Below, piece by piece: positions 51,076 through 60,384 of a stretch of DNA of 64,000 bases. The notes beneath the pieces were generated by a model. The model was not told the DNA's origin, ran no database searches, and saw nothing but the letters and a program-made list of their open reading frames with translations. This DNA comes from Mesorhizobium sp. INR15 (GTDB taxonomy: Bacteria; Pseudomonadota; Alphaproteobacteria; Rhizobiales; Rhizobiaceae): contig NZ_CP045496.1 in NCBI RefSeq assembly GCF_015500075.1, forward strand, positions 3,358,001 through 3,422,000, read 5' to 3'. Position numbers and translations under genes: made by a program. Position 1 is the first letter of the stretch; every line of letters starts with the position of its first letter.

Positions 51076-52332
51076 ATGCCGATGACGCTGGAATTGACTG
51101 CCGACGACCAGTCGATGTTGCGGGGCGAGCAAGGCCCTTCCGCTGGCGCCGCCATGAATATCCTGGTCGCCTTTTCGAATGCGGTCGGGGCAGGCAGCCT
51201 GCTTGATATCACCAGCGCCCATATCGACGGCTGCCTCTATCATGGCAAGGCCGGGCTCGATTTCGTCGAGAGGCTGGTAGAGGGCGGTGGCCGCGTCCAG
51301 GTGCCGACGACGCTCAATGTCGGTTCGTTCGACCTCATCCATCCCGGCATGGTGAAGATGCCGGCGGCCGAAGAAGTCCCGGCGCGGCGGTTGATGAAGG
51401 CGCATAGGGAGCTTGGCTGCCAGGCGACCTTCACCTGCGCGCCCTATCAGACACGCTTCCGGCCTGAATTCGGCCAGCAGATCGCCTGGGGCGAATCCAA
51501 TGCCATCGTGTTCGCCAATTCGGTGATCGGCGCGCGCACCAACCGTTACGGCGATTTCATCGACCTGTGCTGCGCCATGACTGGGCGCGCGCCGGCCTGG
51601 GGCCTGCATCTGAGCGAGAACCGGCGCGGCCGCATCCTGTTCGAGCTGGACGTCGCTGATCCGGAGCCAAGCGACGGCCTGTTCGTTGGTGTTGGGCTGA
51701 TCATCGGGCAGGCGAGCAACGATCGCATCCCGGTAATTGCAGGCCTGCCTCAGCCGCGCGACGAGGACCAGTTGAAGGCGCTGGGCGCGGCGGCGGCAAC
51801 GACAGGTGCCGTGGCGCTGTTTCATGCGGTCGGCATCACGCCGGAGGCGGGGACGATCGAGGAGGCGTTCCACGGTCACGCCCAGGAGGAGACAATCCGC
51901 GTCACCAAGACCGACATCGATCATGCGCTGGCCAGGCTTTCCACGGTGCCCGATGGAGCGCCCTTGGCGGCAGTGTCCCTGGGCACGCCGCATTTTTCGC
52001 ATCAGGAGTGGATGCGCCTGTTGCCGCTGCTGCGTGACGTCGCACCGGGCAAAGGCATCCCGATCTACGTCAACACCGGGCGTGCGACCTTGACACGTTT
52101 GCGGGACGAGGGCGCCTTGGACGGAATGGAAGCGTTCGGCTTGATCCCGGTTGCCGATACCTGCACCTATGTCACTTCGATCTTGGAGCGGCTCGACGGC
52201 GTGGTGATGACCAATTCCGGCAAATGGGCGCATTACGCGCCTGGCAATATCGGGGTGTCCGTGGCCTTTGCCGACATGCGGGACTGTATCCGCTCGGCGG
52301 CGGTCGGGCACGTCGTGCGAGGTGCATCATGA
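51076..52332 (+). CDS. Aconitase X, large (catalytic) subunit
   Basis: 418 residues, AcnX/DUF521. Conserved stretches: MNILVAFSNAVGAGSLLDIT, SAHIDGCLYHGKAGLDFVER, ATFTCAPYQTRFRPEFGQQI, AWGESNAIVFANSVIGARTN and TNSGKWAHYAPGN near the C-terminus. Cys in the TCAPY and DTCTY motifs can bind an iron-sulfur cluster or metal. Bacterial members include cis-3-hydroxyproline dehydratases. The small subunit gene overlaps by 4 bp. Last enzyme of the operon; substrate not fixed. Confidence 0.88.
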   Translation: MPMTLELTADDQSMLRGEQGPSAGAAMNILVAFSNAVGAGSLLDITSAHIDGCLYHGKAGLDFVERLVEGGGRVQVPTTLNVGSFDLIHPGMVKMPAAEEVPARRLMKAHRELGCQATFTCAPYQTRFRPEFGQQIAWGESNAIVFANSVIGARTNRYGDFIDLCCAMTGRAPAWGLHLSENRRGRILFELDVADPEPSDGLFVGVGLIIGQASNDRIPVIAGLPQPRDEDQLKALGAAAATTGAVALFHAVGITPEAGTIEEAFHGHAQEETIRVTKTDIDHALARLSTVPDGAPLAAVSLGTPHFSHQEWMRLLPLLRDVAPGKGIPIYVNTGRATLTRLRDEGALDGMEAFGLIPVADTCTYVTSILERLDGVVMTNSGKWAHYAPGNIGVSVAFADMRDCIRSAAVGHVVRGAS

Positions 52333-52748
52333 GAGCCGCCGAGCGAGCCGGCACGTTCCAGCTGGCCGGTGCCGCCGAAGGCCAGTCCTTGGTGTTTTCC
52401 CAACCGCTCAGCTTCTGGGGTGGCATCGATGCCGCGACCGGCGACATCATCGATCACTCGCACCCTGGCCTCGGCCAGAATGTCGCCGGCAAGATCCTGG
52501 TCATGCCGAGCGGGCGCGGATCGTCGTCTGCATCCTCAGTGCTGGCAGAGGCCATCCGCAAGGGCACGGCGCCGGCCGGCATTCTCATGGAGCGGCCGGA
52601 CCCGATCCTGGCCGTCGGCGCTATCGTTGCGGAGTTTCTTTACGGGATCAGCATGCCGCTGGTTGTCTGTGACATTTCGGGCGTCGTCTCCGGCGAGCGG
52701 ATTGCGATTGATGTTGGCGAGGATGGCAAGGCCCGCGTCACACTCTAG
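52329..52748 (+). CDS. Aconitase X, small subunit (DUF126)
   Basis: 139 residues from the ATG at 52329 (ATGA overlap with the large subunit). Swivelling beta-barrel domain: AEGQSLVFSQPLSFWGGIDA, DHSHPGLGQNVAGKILVMPS, GRGSSSASSVLAEAIRKGTA, with the conserved Ser in PSGRGSSSAS. Both subunits are needed for dehydratase activity. Its stop codon shares a CTAG with the stop of the convergent siderophore-interacting gene. Confidence 0.9.
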   Translation: MRAAERAGTFQLAGAAEGQSLVFSQPLSFWGGIDAATGDIIDHSHPGLGQNVAGKILVMPSGRGSSSASSVLAEAIRKGTAPAGILMERPDPILAVGAIVAEFLYGISMPLVVCDISGVVSGERIAIDVGEDGKARVTL

Positions 52749-53827
52749 CCCGCCATCAGTCCCGCAGCACCGCGCCGCCAATAGGCTGCCGCCAATGTCT
52801 CGTCACGGCCGAGCGAAAGCGTGCCGCGCCAGTATTCGCGCACGACCTTGGCAGCGGCTGCCTCCGCCGCGAACCAGCCAAAGCCCGAACCACCCTGCGG
52901 CCACGTCACAGAGCGGACGGCGTTGGCGAGGCGGTTGTCCTCGCCGGCTGGCACGCCATCCCTGGTCAACCAATGCAACTCGATGCCAGTGGCATTATCG
53001 ATAGCCTGCTTTTCCCCCTCATCGGCGATCTCGACAAAGGCCACGCCCTTGGTCGCGGCAGGCAAGGTCTCGAGCATGCGGGCCAGCGCCGGCAACCCGG
53101 TTTCATCGGCACCCATGACATACCAGCCCGCTTGCCGCACCGGGCGGCCGACCGGCCCCATGATGCCAAGCCTCATGCCAGGCGTCGCCTGCATGACCCA
53201 GGTCGAGCCGACGCTCTCGCCCGGATGGACAAGGAAATCGACATCGATGATGCCCTTGGTCACATCGAGCGAACGGATGGTGTAGACGCGCGCCACTGGC
53301 CGGCGGTCATCGGCAGGCCAGACTGGCAATCCACTGGCGCCGAGCACCGGCCAGAGTGGATCGGGCACATCCTTTGTCGGGAACAGCATGCGGATGTGCA
53401 TGCCGCCGAACTTGGCGAAGCGGGAGAGATCTTCACCAGCAAAACGGATGCGGCGCATATGCGCAGTGAGGTCGCGAACGTCAGTCACGGTCATTTCGCG
53501 GAACTGGGCAAGGCTGGTCTCGCTGGAGAGATCGCCGGTCCAGACGATCTCCGGGTTCTCATCCCTTGCATAGACCTGGACAGCGGTCGCGAGCAGGTCC
53601 TTGATACGGGCAAGGCCGTCGCGGTCGGCGGCGTTGGCTCGCATCACCAGTCGCTCCATGTCGAAGGAGGCGCCGCCGAAAGCGAAGCGGAAGTCGATGC
53701 GCTGGCCGTCATGGGAAGCATCGGCCTCGAAGCTCTGCAACCTGTCCGTGATGCTGTCCATGTAGTCGGGCAGGCGCTGCAGGTTGAGCCGTGCCTCGCA
53801 GGCGAGTTCGCGCACCGATGATTCCAT
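52745..53827 (-). CDS. DUF2218 plus siderophore-interacting FAD reductase (SIP) protein
   Basis: 360 residues from the ATG at 53827. N-terminal about 90 residues: DUF2218 (LQSFEADASHDGQRIDFRFA, then FGGASFDMERL). Then the FAD-binding SIP domain: HMRRIRFAGEDLSRFAKFGG, RPVARVYTIRSLDVTKGIID, DVDFLVHPG. C-terminal NAD(P) part: YVMGADETGLPALARMLETL, ending FAAEAAAAKVVREYWRGTLS. Such proteins reduce ferric siderophores or act in haem use. It lies 5 bp after the TonB receptor gene, so the two form an operon. Confidence 0.9.
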   Translation of the reverse strand: MESSVRELACEARLNLQRLPDYMDSITDRLQSFEADASHDGQRIDFRFAFGGASFDMERLVMRANAADRDGLARIKDLLATAVQVYARDENPEIVWTGDLSSETSLAQFREMTVTDVRDLTAHMRRIRFAGEDLSRFAKFGGMHIRMLFPTKDVPDPLWPVLGASGLPVWPADDRRPVARVYTIRSLDVTKGIIDVDFLVHPGESVGSTWVMQATPGMRLGIMGPVGRPVRQAGWYVMGADETGLPALARMLETLPAATKGVAFVEIADEGEKQAIDNATGIELHWLTRDGVPAGEDNRLANAVRSVTWPQGGSGFGWFAAEAAAAKVVREYWRGTLSLGRDETLAAAYWRRGAAGLMAG

Positions 53828-53832
53828 TGTGA

Positions 53833-55959
53833 TTAGCCTCCAATCCGGCCTGAGAGGGCCACCTTGAAGGTGCGGCCCTTGCCTTGTTCGGTAGCCGCCG
53901 TTGTCGACCATGCGCTTTGCGGGTCGGTGTAGGCGGTGTTGAAAACGTTATCGACGCCGAAATCGAGCTTCAGATTGTCGTTGATGGTCCAGTTGGCGAA
54001 GACATTGACCAGATTGAAACCGTCATCGACCACCGGAGCCAGGGTTGGATTGGTGCGGCTGGTGCGCGTGATCTTGCCGACGCTAAGATATTGCGCGCCG
54101 ATAGTGAGCTGGTCTTCGAGCATGCGGAAGCCGAAGGTTGCCGAGATGCGGTCGAGCGGCGTGTTGTTCAGCGCCTGGCCGGCATAGAGGCCGCTGACGA
54201 CCTTGGCGTCGATCAGCGCACCGGCAAGGTTCACGAAGCCCCAGCCGTAATCATAGACGGCCTCCGCTTCGATACCTTTCAGCCGAGCGTCACCGATGTT
54301 GATCGCGGTACGCGTCACACCCGCGCGCAGGTCGGCCTCGATATAGTCCTCGACATGGGTGTGGAAGACGTTGACCTTGGCGCGCAACCGGTCGCCCGCC
54401 ATCAGCACATCATCATACTTCACGTTGATGCCGGCTTCCCAGTTCTTGGCCGTCTCGGGCTGCAAAAGAAGATTGGGGCGGTAAGCGTCGGTGCCGCCAT
54501 GCGCGCCACCGCCACGGAAGACATCCTGCAGGCCGGGCGCCCGGTAACCTTCGGAATAGGTGCCGTAAAGCTGGAAGCCTTCGAACGGCGTAACGCCGAC
54601 CGTCAGGCGCGGCGACCACCGATCCCCCGAGATCGAGGCCTGTTGCGCTGGTGTGGTCCGTGTCTCGCCATCCAACTGATAGCCGTCATAACGCATCGCG
54701 CCGATGACCTGCAGCCACTCCTTGTAGTCGCCCTGCCACTGCAGGAAGCCGCCATAGCCCTGCTGCTCGCCGGCGCCGAAATGCGCTGCTTCCGACGAGG
54801 CTTCGAGATAGTAATAATCGAGCCCGTAGGTCAGCGTGTGAGCGATATCCCAGGCGTCGAAACGTGACGAGTTCTTGATGTTGAAGCCCGAGGTGGCAAC
54901 GTCATAAAAACGGAAATTGCCGATCATGTTGGTCGGCCAGACCTGCGTCTGCTCGGCGCGGGTGCGGTTGTGATAGGCGTTGGCGCTGAGGTCGATCAGG
55001 TCGTTGTCGTCGGGCTTCCAGGTGTATGCTGCGGTGTAGGTCTGGTTGGTGGTGTTGGCGTCGTAGCGGCTCAGCGTTGGCGAGGTCGAACCGCTCGAAC
55101 TGGTGATCTGGTCGTTGTAGCGCTGCAGGATGACACCGAGCTTCAGTTCGTGGCCGTCGGCCGGCCGCAATGCGGTCTTCAGGTAGCCGCTGGTCACCCT
55201 CTCGCCGGTCCAAGGCACAGTGGCGCCGTTGCCATCGGTGTAGCTGTCGCGATCGCGGTAGATCAGGTTGCCGATAATGTCGGCGTTGTCGCTGAAGCGA
55301 TAGGCGCTGGTGGTGCTGGTGGTGAAGCCGCCTCCATTGTCCTCATAGCCGAGCTTCTCGCTCAGCGCCCAACGCTCGTCCTTCTTGAGGAAATCGCCGG
55401 CATCCTTGGTCTCAAAGGAAACAACGCCGCCGATGCCGCCCGAGCCATAGGCATTGGACACCGGGCCGCGAATGACGGTGGCTTCCTTGATCAGATCGGG
55501 CTCGACATAGAACGAGCCTGAACCATGGCCAACGCGCCAATAGTCCTGGCGGGCGCCGTCGAGTGTCACGACGACACGACCATATTGCTCAAGGCCGCGA
55601 ATGTTGATGGCGGTCGCCGGATCGTCACCGTTCATCGAGGCGGCGACACCGGGTGTGGTGCGGAAGATGTCGGCTGCGGTGTTGGGCTGGATGTGCGCCA
55701 GTTCGTCCTGGTCGACGGCGCTGATGGCGGCCATCGAATCGATGACGGCGGTCTTGATCATCGTCGCCGAGATGGTGATGAGGTCCAGCATTGTCGCCGG
55801 CTGGTTCCGTGCGGCCTTGGCCGGAACGAGGCGGCCTGCCTTGGCGGCGGCGCCCTTCTTTTCCTGCTCCTGCGCATTGGCCATTGGCGCGGCGCAAAGA
55901 CCGAGCACGAAGGCGAGCGCGGTGCTCGCCATCAAGGTCGTGTTGGTTGTCGTTCTCAT
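53833..55959 (-). CDS. TonB-dependent receptor, haem/haemoglobin type
   Basis: 708 residues from the ATG at 55959. Signal peptide ending PMANAQEQ. Plug domain: NTAADIFRTTPGVAASMNGD and NIRGLEQYGRVVVTLDGARQ, IRGPVSNAYGSGGIGGVVSF. The barrel includes the YGTYSEGYRAPGLQDVFRGG segment of the haemoglobin/haem receptor group, and ends RTFKVALSGRIGG. The terminal Gly instead of an aromatic residue is unusual. It imports haem-like iron sources across the outer membrane. The start is 117 bp from an iron-box palindrome. Confidence 0.9.
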   Translation of the reverse strand: MRTTTNTTLMASTALAFVLGLCAAPMANAQEQEKKGAAAKAGRLVPAKAARNQPATMLDLITISATMIKTAVIDSMAAISAVDQDELAHIQPNTAADIFRTTPGVAASMNGDDPATAINIRGLEQYGRVVVTLDGARQDYWRVGHGSGSFYVEPDLIKEATVIRGPVSNAYGSGGIGGVVSFETKDAGDFLKKDERWALSEKLGYEDNGGGFTTSTTSAYRFSDNADIIGNLIYRDRDSYTDGNGATVPWTGERVTSGYLKTALRPADGHELKLGVILQRYNDQITSSSGSTSPTLSRYDANTTNQTYTAAYTWKPDDNDLIDLSANAYHNRTRAEQTQVWPTNMIGNFRFYDVATSGFNIKNSSRFDAWDIAHTLTYGLDYYYLEASSEAAHFGAGEQQGYGGFLQWQGDYKEWLQVIGAMRYDGYQLDGETRTTPAQQASISGDRWSPRLTVGVTPFEGFQLYGTYSEGYRAPGLQDVFRGGGAHGGTDAYRPNLLLQPETAKNWEAGINVKYDDVLMAGDRLRAKVNVFHTHVEDYIEADLRAGVTRTAINIGDARLKGIEAEAVYDYGWGFVNLAGALIDAKVVSGLYAGQALNNTPLDRISATFGFRMLEDQLTIGAQYLSVGKITRTSRTNPTLAPVVDDGFNLVNVFANWTINDNLKLDFGVDNVFNTAYTDPQSAWSTTAATEQGKGRTFKVALSGRIGG

Positions 55960-56075
55960 GGTGATGCAAGCCCCCAAGCAAAGCAAAAACTGCTGGCGGT
56001 GGCTGAATGGCCTTGGCTGGCATGATCGAGAATCCCTCGACCAGCGGGTCAGGGCAGGGGTCACATATTAAAACA

Positions 56076-56090
56076 TGATGACATAAGTCA
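56076..56090. promoter_or_regulatory. RirA-type iron-responsive operator (IRO box)
   Basis: TGATGACATAAGTCA fits the TGA-N9-TCA iron-responsive motif bound by RirA in rhizobia. It lies in the 192-bp gap between the divergent TonB receptor and haem-binding protein genes, within an AT-rich promoter patch. It could therefore control both directions: repression with iron and expression when iron is scarce. Confidence 0.65.
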
Positions 56091-56151
56091 ACTTTAAATT
56101 TATAGGCCAACCAGCGTCATCAACGAGCATCTGGCACAGGAGCGGAACAGC

Positions 56152-57099
56152 ATGGTTGGCACTGAGAGCGAGCGCGGGCGGCACGGCATGCCATGGTTTC
56201 AACCGGGCCGGATCGCGGCGATGCTGCTGCTGGCGCTGTCGGTGCTGGCACCGTCCTGCGGCTTCAAGGCGCTCGCCGCGGACACGATTGTGGATGCGCT
56301 GGGACGAACTGTCGCGCCGGGACAGGCAAGCCGGATCCTGACACTCGGCTCCGACGTTACCGAGATCGTCTACGCGCTGGGCGCCGGCCAGCGGATTGTT
56401 GCTGTCGACCGGGGCAGCAAATACCCTGACACCGTCACGCAGAAACCCAATGTCGGCTACCGGCGCCAACTCTCTGTCGAAGGTATTGCCGGGCTGCGCC
56501 CTGATCTGATCCTGGCGGCGCAGGACAGCGGGCCGCCAGAGGCGGTCGAAGTGCTGAAGTCGCTGGCGATCCCGATCGTCTTCATTCCGCAGGACAACAG
56601 CAGGGAGGGCATAGAGCGCAAGATCACGCTGATCGCCGCCGCGCTTCGCCTCGAGGACAAGGGCAAGGTGGTTTCGAGCCAGGTGCTGAACGCATTCCAG
56701 GCGGCGACTGATCTGGCATCGAGGATCCCACCCGAGCGGCGCAAGAAGGTGGTGTTCTTCCATGGGCTCGTGCGGTTGAGCGCTGCCGGTGCCGGCACGT
56801 CGGCCGGCGCCATCATCCGCTATGCCGGTGGCCTCAACCCGATGGATGTGGTGCAGGGCTACAAGGCGGCATCGGAAGAAAAGCTGATCGAGATGGCGCC
56901 AGATGTCATCCTGATGATGAGCGACGGCAAGGGCGGGCCGACCCTGGAGCAAGTGTTCGGCAACCGGGCGCTGGCCGCCACGCCGGCAGCGGCGACCAAG
57001 GCGCTGGTCGTGCTCGACGGCGCCTACATGATCGGCTTCGGGCCACGCACAGCCGACGCTATCCGCGATCTGGCAAAGGCGCTTTATCCCCAGGGATAG
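56152..57099 (+). CDS. Periplasmic haem/B12-type ABC binding protein (HmuT-like)
   Basis: 315 residues. A basic N-terminus then a signal core (IAAMLLLALSVLAPS, ALAADT). Class III binding protein: VDALGRTVAPGQASRILTLG, SDVTEIVYALGAGQRIVAVD, YPDTVTQKPNVGYRRQLSVE with the haem-ligand Tyr of HmuT, and AGLRPDLILAAQDSGPPEAV. No permease or ATPase (HmuUV) follows, so those must be elsewhere. Upstream lies the iron box. Confidence 0.85.
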   Translation: MVGTESERGRHGMPWFQPGRIAAMLLLALSVLAPSCGFKALAADTIVDALGRTVAPGQASRILTLGSDVTEIVYALGAGQRIVAVDRGSKYPDTVTQKPNVGYRRQLSVEGIAGLRPDLILAAQDSGPPEAVEVLKSLAIPIVFIPQDNSREGIERKITLIAAALRLEDKGKVVSSQVLNAFQAATDLASRIPPERRKKVVFFHGLVRLSAAGAGTSAGAIIRYAGGLNPMDVVQGYKAASEEKLIEMAPDVILMMSDGKGGPTLEQVFGNRALAATPAAATKALVVLDGAYMIGFGPRTADAIRDLAKALYPQG

Positions 57100-57192
57100 G
57101 TGCCATGCCAGCCATCTGATGGGAAATGATGGTGCCGGCCTTGGCCGATGCCCAAGCCGTCGCGCTATACCTCCGGCAAAGCGGAGGATTGG

Positions 57193-58281
57193 ATGGCGGG
57201 CACGGATTTCGAGCCGGATGTGAAGGTCCGCACGCGGGAATACCGGATCGGCTGCGTCGGCGCCGGCATGATCATGGCCGAATGCCATCTTGCCGCCTAT
57301 GACCAAGCCGGCTTCCCGGTGGTGGCGATTGCCTCGCGGACAAAGGCCAGCGCCGAGAAGGTCGCCAGGCGCTGGAGCATTCCGACCGTCCACGACACGC
57401 CCGAACAGCTGATCGAGGACAAGGATGTCGAGATCGTCGACCTGGCCTTTCCTCCAGATCAGCAGCCGGCGCTGATCCGCCATGCGCTGACGCAGCAGCA
57501 CATCAAGGCGATCCTGGCGCAGAAGCCGCTGGCGCTTTCGTTGGAAGAGGCTGTCCAACTGCGCGACGAGGCGGCGAGGGCCAGCAAGATCCTCTCGGTC
57601 AACCAGAATATGCGCTACGACCAGTCGATGCGCGTGCTGAAGCAGATCATCGACAGCGGCGCGCTGGGCGACATCGTGTTCGCGCAGATCGACATGCATG
57701 CGATCCCGCACTGGCAGGGATTTCTGGAAAACTACGACCGGCTGACGCTCGCCAATATGAGCGTGCATCATCTCGACGTGCTGCGTTTCCTGTTCGGCGA
57801 CCCCGACGAAATCACGACGCTGACGCGCAAGGACCCGCGCACGACGTTTGACCATGCCGACGGTATTACCGTCTCGACGATCCGGTTTCCGTCGGGCGTG
57901 CTGGCCGTGTCGCTTGAAGACGTTTGGTCCGGCCCGCGCCAGGAGGGCTATCACGACGACCAGCATATCAACTGGCGTGTCGACGGCACCAAGGGCGTCG
58001 CCAAGGGCACCATCGGCTGGCCAACAGGCGTCGCCTCGACGCTGACCTATGCTTCGACCGACACGACTGGCGGTGAATGGATCAGCCCAAGCTGGGAGAC
58101 GATGTGGTTTCCACATGCCTTCATCGGTGTGATGGAGCAGCTTCAGCATGCGGTGAAGACAGGCACGCCGCCAGCACTTTCAGTCGCCGACAACGTCAAG
58201 ACGATGGCGCTGGTCGAAGCCGGCTATCGCTCGATCGCCGAGGGCCGCACGGTGCGGCTGTCGGAAATATCGACGGACTAA
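57193..58281 (+). CDS. Gfo/Idh/MocA-family NAD(P)-dependent oxidoreductase
   Basis: 362 residues; ATG 57193 has GGAGG five bases upstream (the frame is open to 57148). Rossmann start YRIGCVGAGMIMAECHLAAY, then VEIVDLAFPPDQQPALIRHA and ILAQKPLALSLEEAVQLRDE, the EKP-like catalytic lysine. NMSVHHLDVLRFLFGDPDEI supplies the catalytic His/Asp region. Acts on a sugar or cyclitol. It follows the haem-binding gene by 93 bp and precedes the isomerase, so a common transcript is likely. Confidence 0.88.
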   Translation: MAGTDFEPDVKVRTREYRIGCVGAGMIMAECHLAAYDQAGFPVVAIASRTKASAEKVARRWSIPTVHDTPEQLIEDKDVEIVDLAFPPDQQPALIRHALTQQHIKAILAQKPLALSLEEAVQLRDEAARASKILSVNQNMRYDQSMRVLKQIIDSGALGDIVFAQIDMHAIPHWQGFLENYDRLTLANMSVHHLDVLRFLFGDPDEITTLTRKDPRTTFDHADGITVSTIRFPSGVLAVSLEDVWSGPRQEGYHDDQHINWRVDGTKGVAKGTIGWPTGVASTLTYASTDTTGGEWISPSWETMWFPHAFIGVMEQLQHAVKTGTPPALSVADNVKTMALVEAGYRSIAEGRTVRLSEISTD

Positions 58282-58337
58282 ACATTGGCGGCTGAATCGC
58301 TTTGCGGTTGAATCGCTTACGGGGAGGAATTCACATC

Positions 58338-59252
58338 ATGATGCAGGCAGGTATCTTTACCGGCTATTTCCCTTACGGCCTCGAGGAGGTCGCCCAACGC
58401 ATCCGTGCGCTCGATTTCAACACCGTGCAGCTAGACCTGCATTTCAGGGATATCGATCTCTCGGCCGGGCAGATCACCAAAGACAAGGCGAAAAAGGTCC
58501 GCGATACGTTTCGCCGCCACAACCTGCCGGTCTGCTGCATTTCCGGCTACACCAACATCATCCACCCTGAAAAGGCCGAGCGCGACAAGCGCGTTGGCTA
58601 TCTCAAGGAGATCATCCGCAACGCGCGCGATTTCGGCAGCCCCTATGTGATTTCGGAAACCGGCACCTACAACACAGAATCCGACTGGGTGCATCACCCC
58701 AGGAACAAGACGGAAGAGGGGTTCGAAGAGTGCCGCAAGGTGATCTCTGATCTCGCCCAGACCGCCTATGACCACGGCGCGGTCTTCCTGCTCGAGACCT
58801 ATGTCAACAATGTCGTCGGCTCGGTCGAGGAGACGGTGAAGATGTTCGCGCAGGTCGACCATCCCGGGCTTGGGCTGCTGATGGATCCCACCAACTATTT
58901 CGAGGCGCATAATATCGACCGGATGGACCAGGTGCTGAACCAGGTGTTCGACACGCTGACGGACAAGATCAGGATCGCGCATGCCAAGGACGTCAAGCGC
59001 TCGGGCGGCGACAAGTCAGAGAAGCATGCCGATATCGGTGACGACAATGCGCATGAGGGGCTGACATTTCGTGGTGTCGGCGAGATCGAACTGCCGGCGC
59101 CGGGGCTCGGCTCGCTGAACTACGACCTCTATCTGAAGCGGCTAAGCGAAAAGCATCCCAACATTCCCGTCATCATCGAGCATCTGACCGAGGACGACGT
59201 GCCGCGCGCCAAGACATTTCTGGATGGAAAATTCCGCGCCAACGGCCTTTGA
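58338..59252 (+). CDS. Sugar phosphate isomerase/epimerase (AP endonuclease 2-like TIM barrel)
   Basis: 304 residues from the ATG at 58338 (GGGGAGG upstream). GIFTGYFPYGLEEVAQRIRA at the start, VFLLETYVNNVVGSVEETVK with a metal-binding Glu, GLLMDPTNYFEAHNIDRMDQ with an Asp ligand, IRIAHAKDVKRSGGDKSEKH with a His ligand, and PVIIEHLTEDDVPRAKTFL with the last Glu. This is the complete Xyl_isom-like metal site. Frequently paired with Gfo/Idh oxidoreductases. Substrate unknown. Confidence 0.88.
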   Translation: MMQAGIFTGYFPYGLEEVAQRIRALDFNTVQLDLHFRDIDLSAGQITKDKAKKVRDTFRRHNLPVCCISGYTNIIHPEKAERDKRVGYLKEIIRNARDFGSPYVISETGTYNTESDWVHHPRNKTEEGFEECRKVISDLAQTAYDHGAVFLLETYVNNVVGSVEETVKMFAQVDHPGLGLLMDPTNYFEAHNIDRMDQVLNQVFDTLTDKIRIAHAKDVKRSGGDKSEKHADIGDDNAHEGLTFRGVGEIELPAPGLGSLNYDLYLKRLSEKHPNIPVIIEHLTEDDVPRAKTFLDGKFRANGL

Positions 59253-59271
59253 GGCCGAGCGGGAGAAGACG

Positions 59272-60366
59272 ATGGCGATGGCAGCCAAGACAAAGCGTGA
59301 CTACAGCCTGATTGGCGAAAGCACCCGGATCGCGATCGAGACCGGGCTGGCCTCAGCAGAATGGTATCACACCGACGTGCCGCGCAAGGCAATGAAGGAG
59401 CTGATGCAGCGCTCCGACGGACCGGCGATCCGCGACACGATCGTCTGGGTTGCTGCCATCCTGGGCTCTGCCGCCGGCATCATCGGGTTCTGGGGCACGT
59501 GGTGGGTGGTGCCGTTCCTGTTCGTCTATGGCGTGCTCTACGGCTCCTCCAGCGACTCGCGCTGGCACGAGTGCGGCCATGGCACGGCCTTCCGCACCCG
59601 CTGGATGAACGATATCGTCTATCAGATCGCCAGCTTCATGCTGGTGCGCAATCCCGTGCAGTGGCGCTGGAGCCATGCCCGCCACCACACCGACACGATC
59701 ATTGTTGGCCGCGATGCCGAGATCGCGGTGATGCGGCCGCCCGATCTTCTGCGGGCAGGGCTCGCCTTCACCGGCGTCCTCGATTTTCGCTATGCGCTGC
59801 CGACCCTGGTCCGCCAGGCGTTCGGCAAATTGTCGGACGACGAGAAAAGCTATGTCCCCGAAATGGAGTGGGCAAAGGCGGTGACAGCCGCGCGCTGGCA
59901 TCTCGTGATCTACGTTACGGCAGTGGCGCTCGCGCTCTACCTTTGGTCATTCCTGCCGTTGGTGCTGATCGGCCTGCCGCGCCTCTATGGCAGCTGGCAC
60001 ATGGTTCTGACCGGCCTGCTGCAGCATATCGGCCTCGCCGACAACGTCGTCGACCACCGGCTGAACACTCGCACCGTCCATATGAACCCGATCAGCCGCT
60101 TCATCTACTGGAACATGAACTACCATGTCGAACATCACATGTTTCCGATGGTGCCCTATCACGCGCTGCCGAGGCTTCACGCATTGATCAAGCACGATCT
60201 GCCGGAGCCGAACCCGTCGATGTGGCATGCCTATCGCGAGGTGTGGCCGGTGCTCATCAGGCAACTCCGCTACGAAGACGCTTTTCTCGAGCGCGAACTG
60301 CCGCCGACGGCGCGGCCATACCGGGACGAGTTTCACGCACTGACCATTCCGGCAGCAGCAGAATAG
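59272..60366 (+). CDS. Fatty acid desaturase-like di-iron membrane enzyme
   Basis: 364 residues from the ATG at 59272 (GGGAGAAG upstream); ATG 59224, overlapping the isomerase gene, is an alternative. Four membrane spans and three His boxes: DSRWHECGHGTAFRTRWMND, WSHARHHTDTIIVGRDAEIA, and NMNYHVEHHMFPMVPYHALP. These bind two iron ions for O2-dependent desaturation or hydroxylation. Its position at the end of an iron-boxed operon with a sugar-type dehydrogenase and isomerase is unusual. Confidence 0.88.
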   Translation: MAMAAKTKRDYSLIGESTRIAIETGLASAEWYHTDVPRKAMKELMQRSDGPAIRDTIVWVAAILGSAAGIIGFWGTWWVVPFLFVYGVLYGSSSDSRWHECGHGTAFRTRWMNDIVYQIASFMLVRNPVQWRWSHARHHTDTIIVGRDAEIAVMRPPDLLRAGLAFTGVLDFRYALPTLVRQAFGKLSDDEKSYVPEMEWAKAVTAARWHLVIYVTAVALALYLWSFLPLVLIGLPRLYGSWHMVLTGLLQHIGLADNVVDHRLNTRTVHMNPISRFIYWNMNYHVEHHMFPMVPYHALPRLHALIKHDLPEPNPSMWHAYREVWPVLIRQLRYEDAFLERELPPTARPYRDEFHALTIPAAAE

Positions 60367-60384
60367 GCAGCCTCGAGGCGAACG

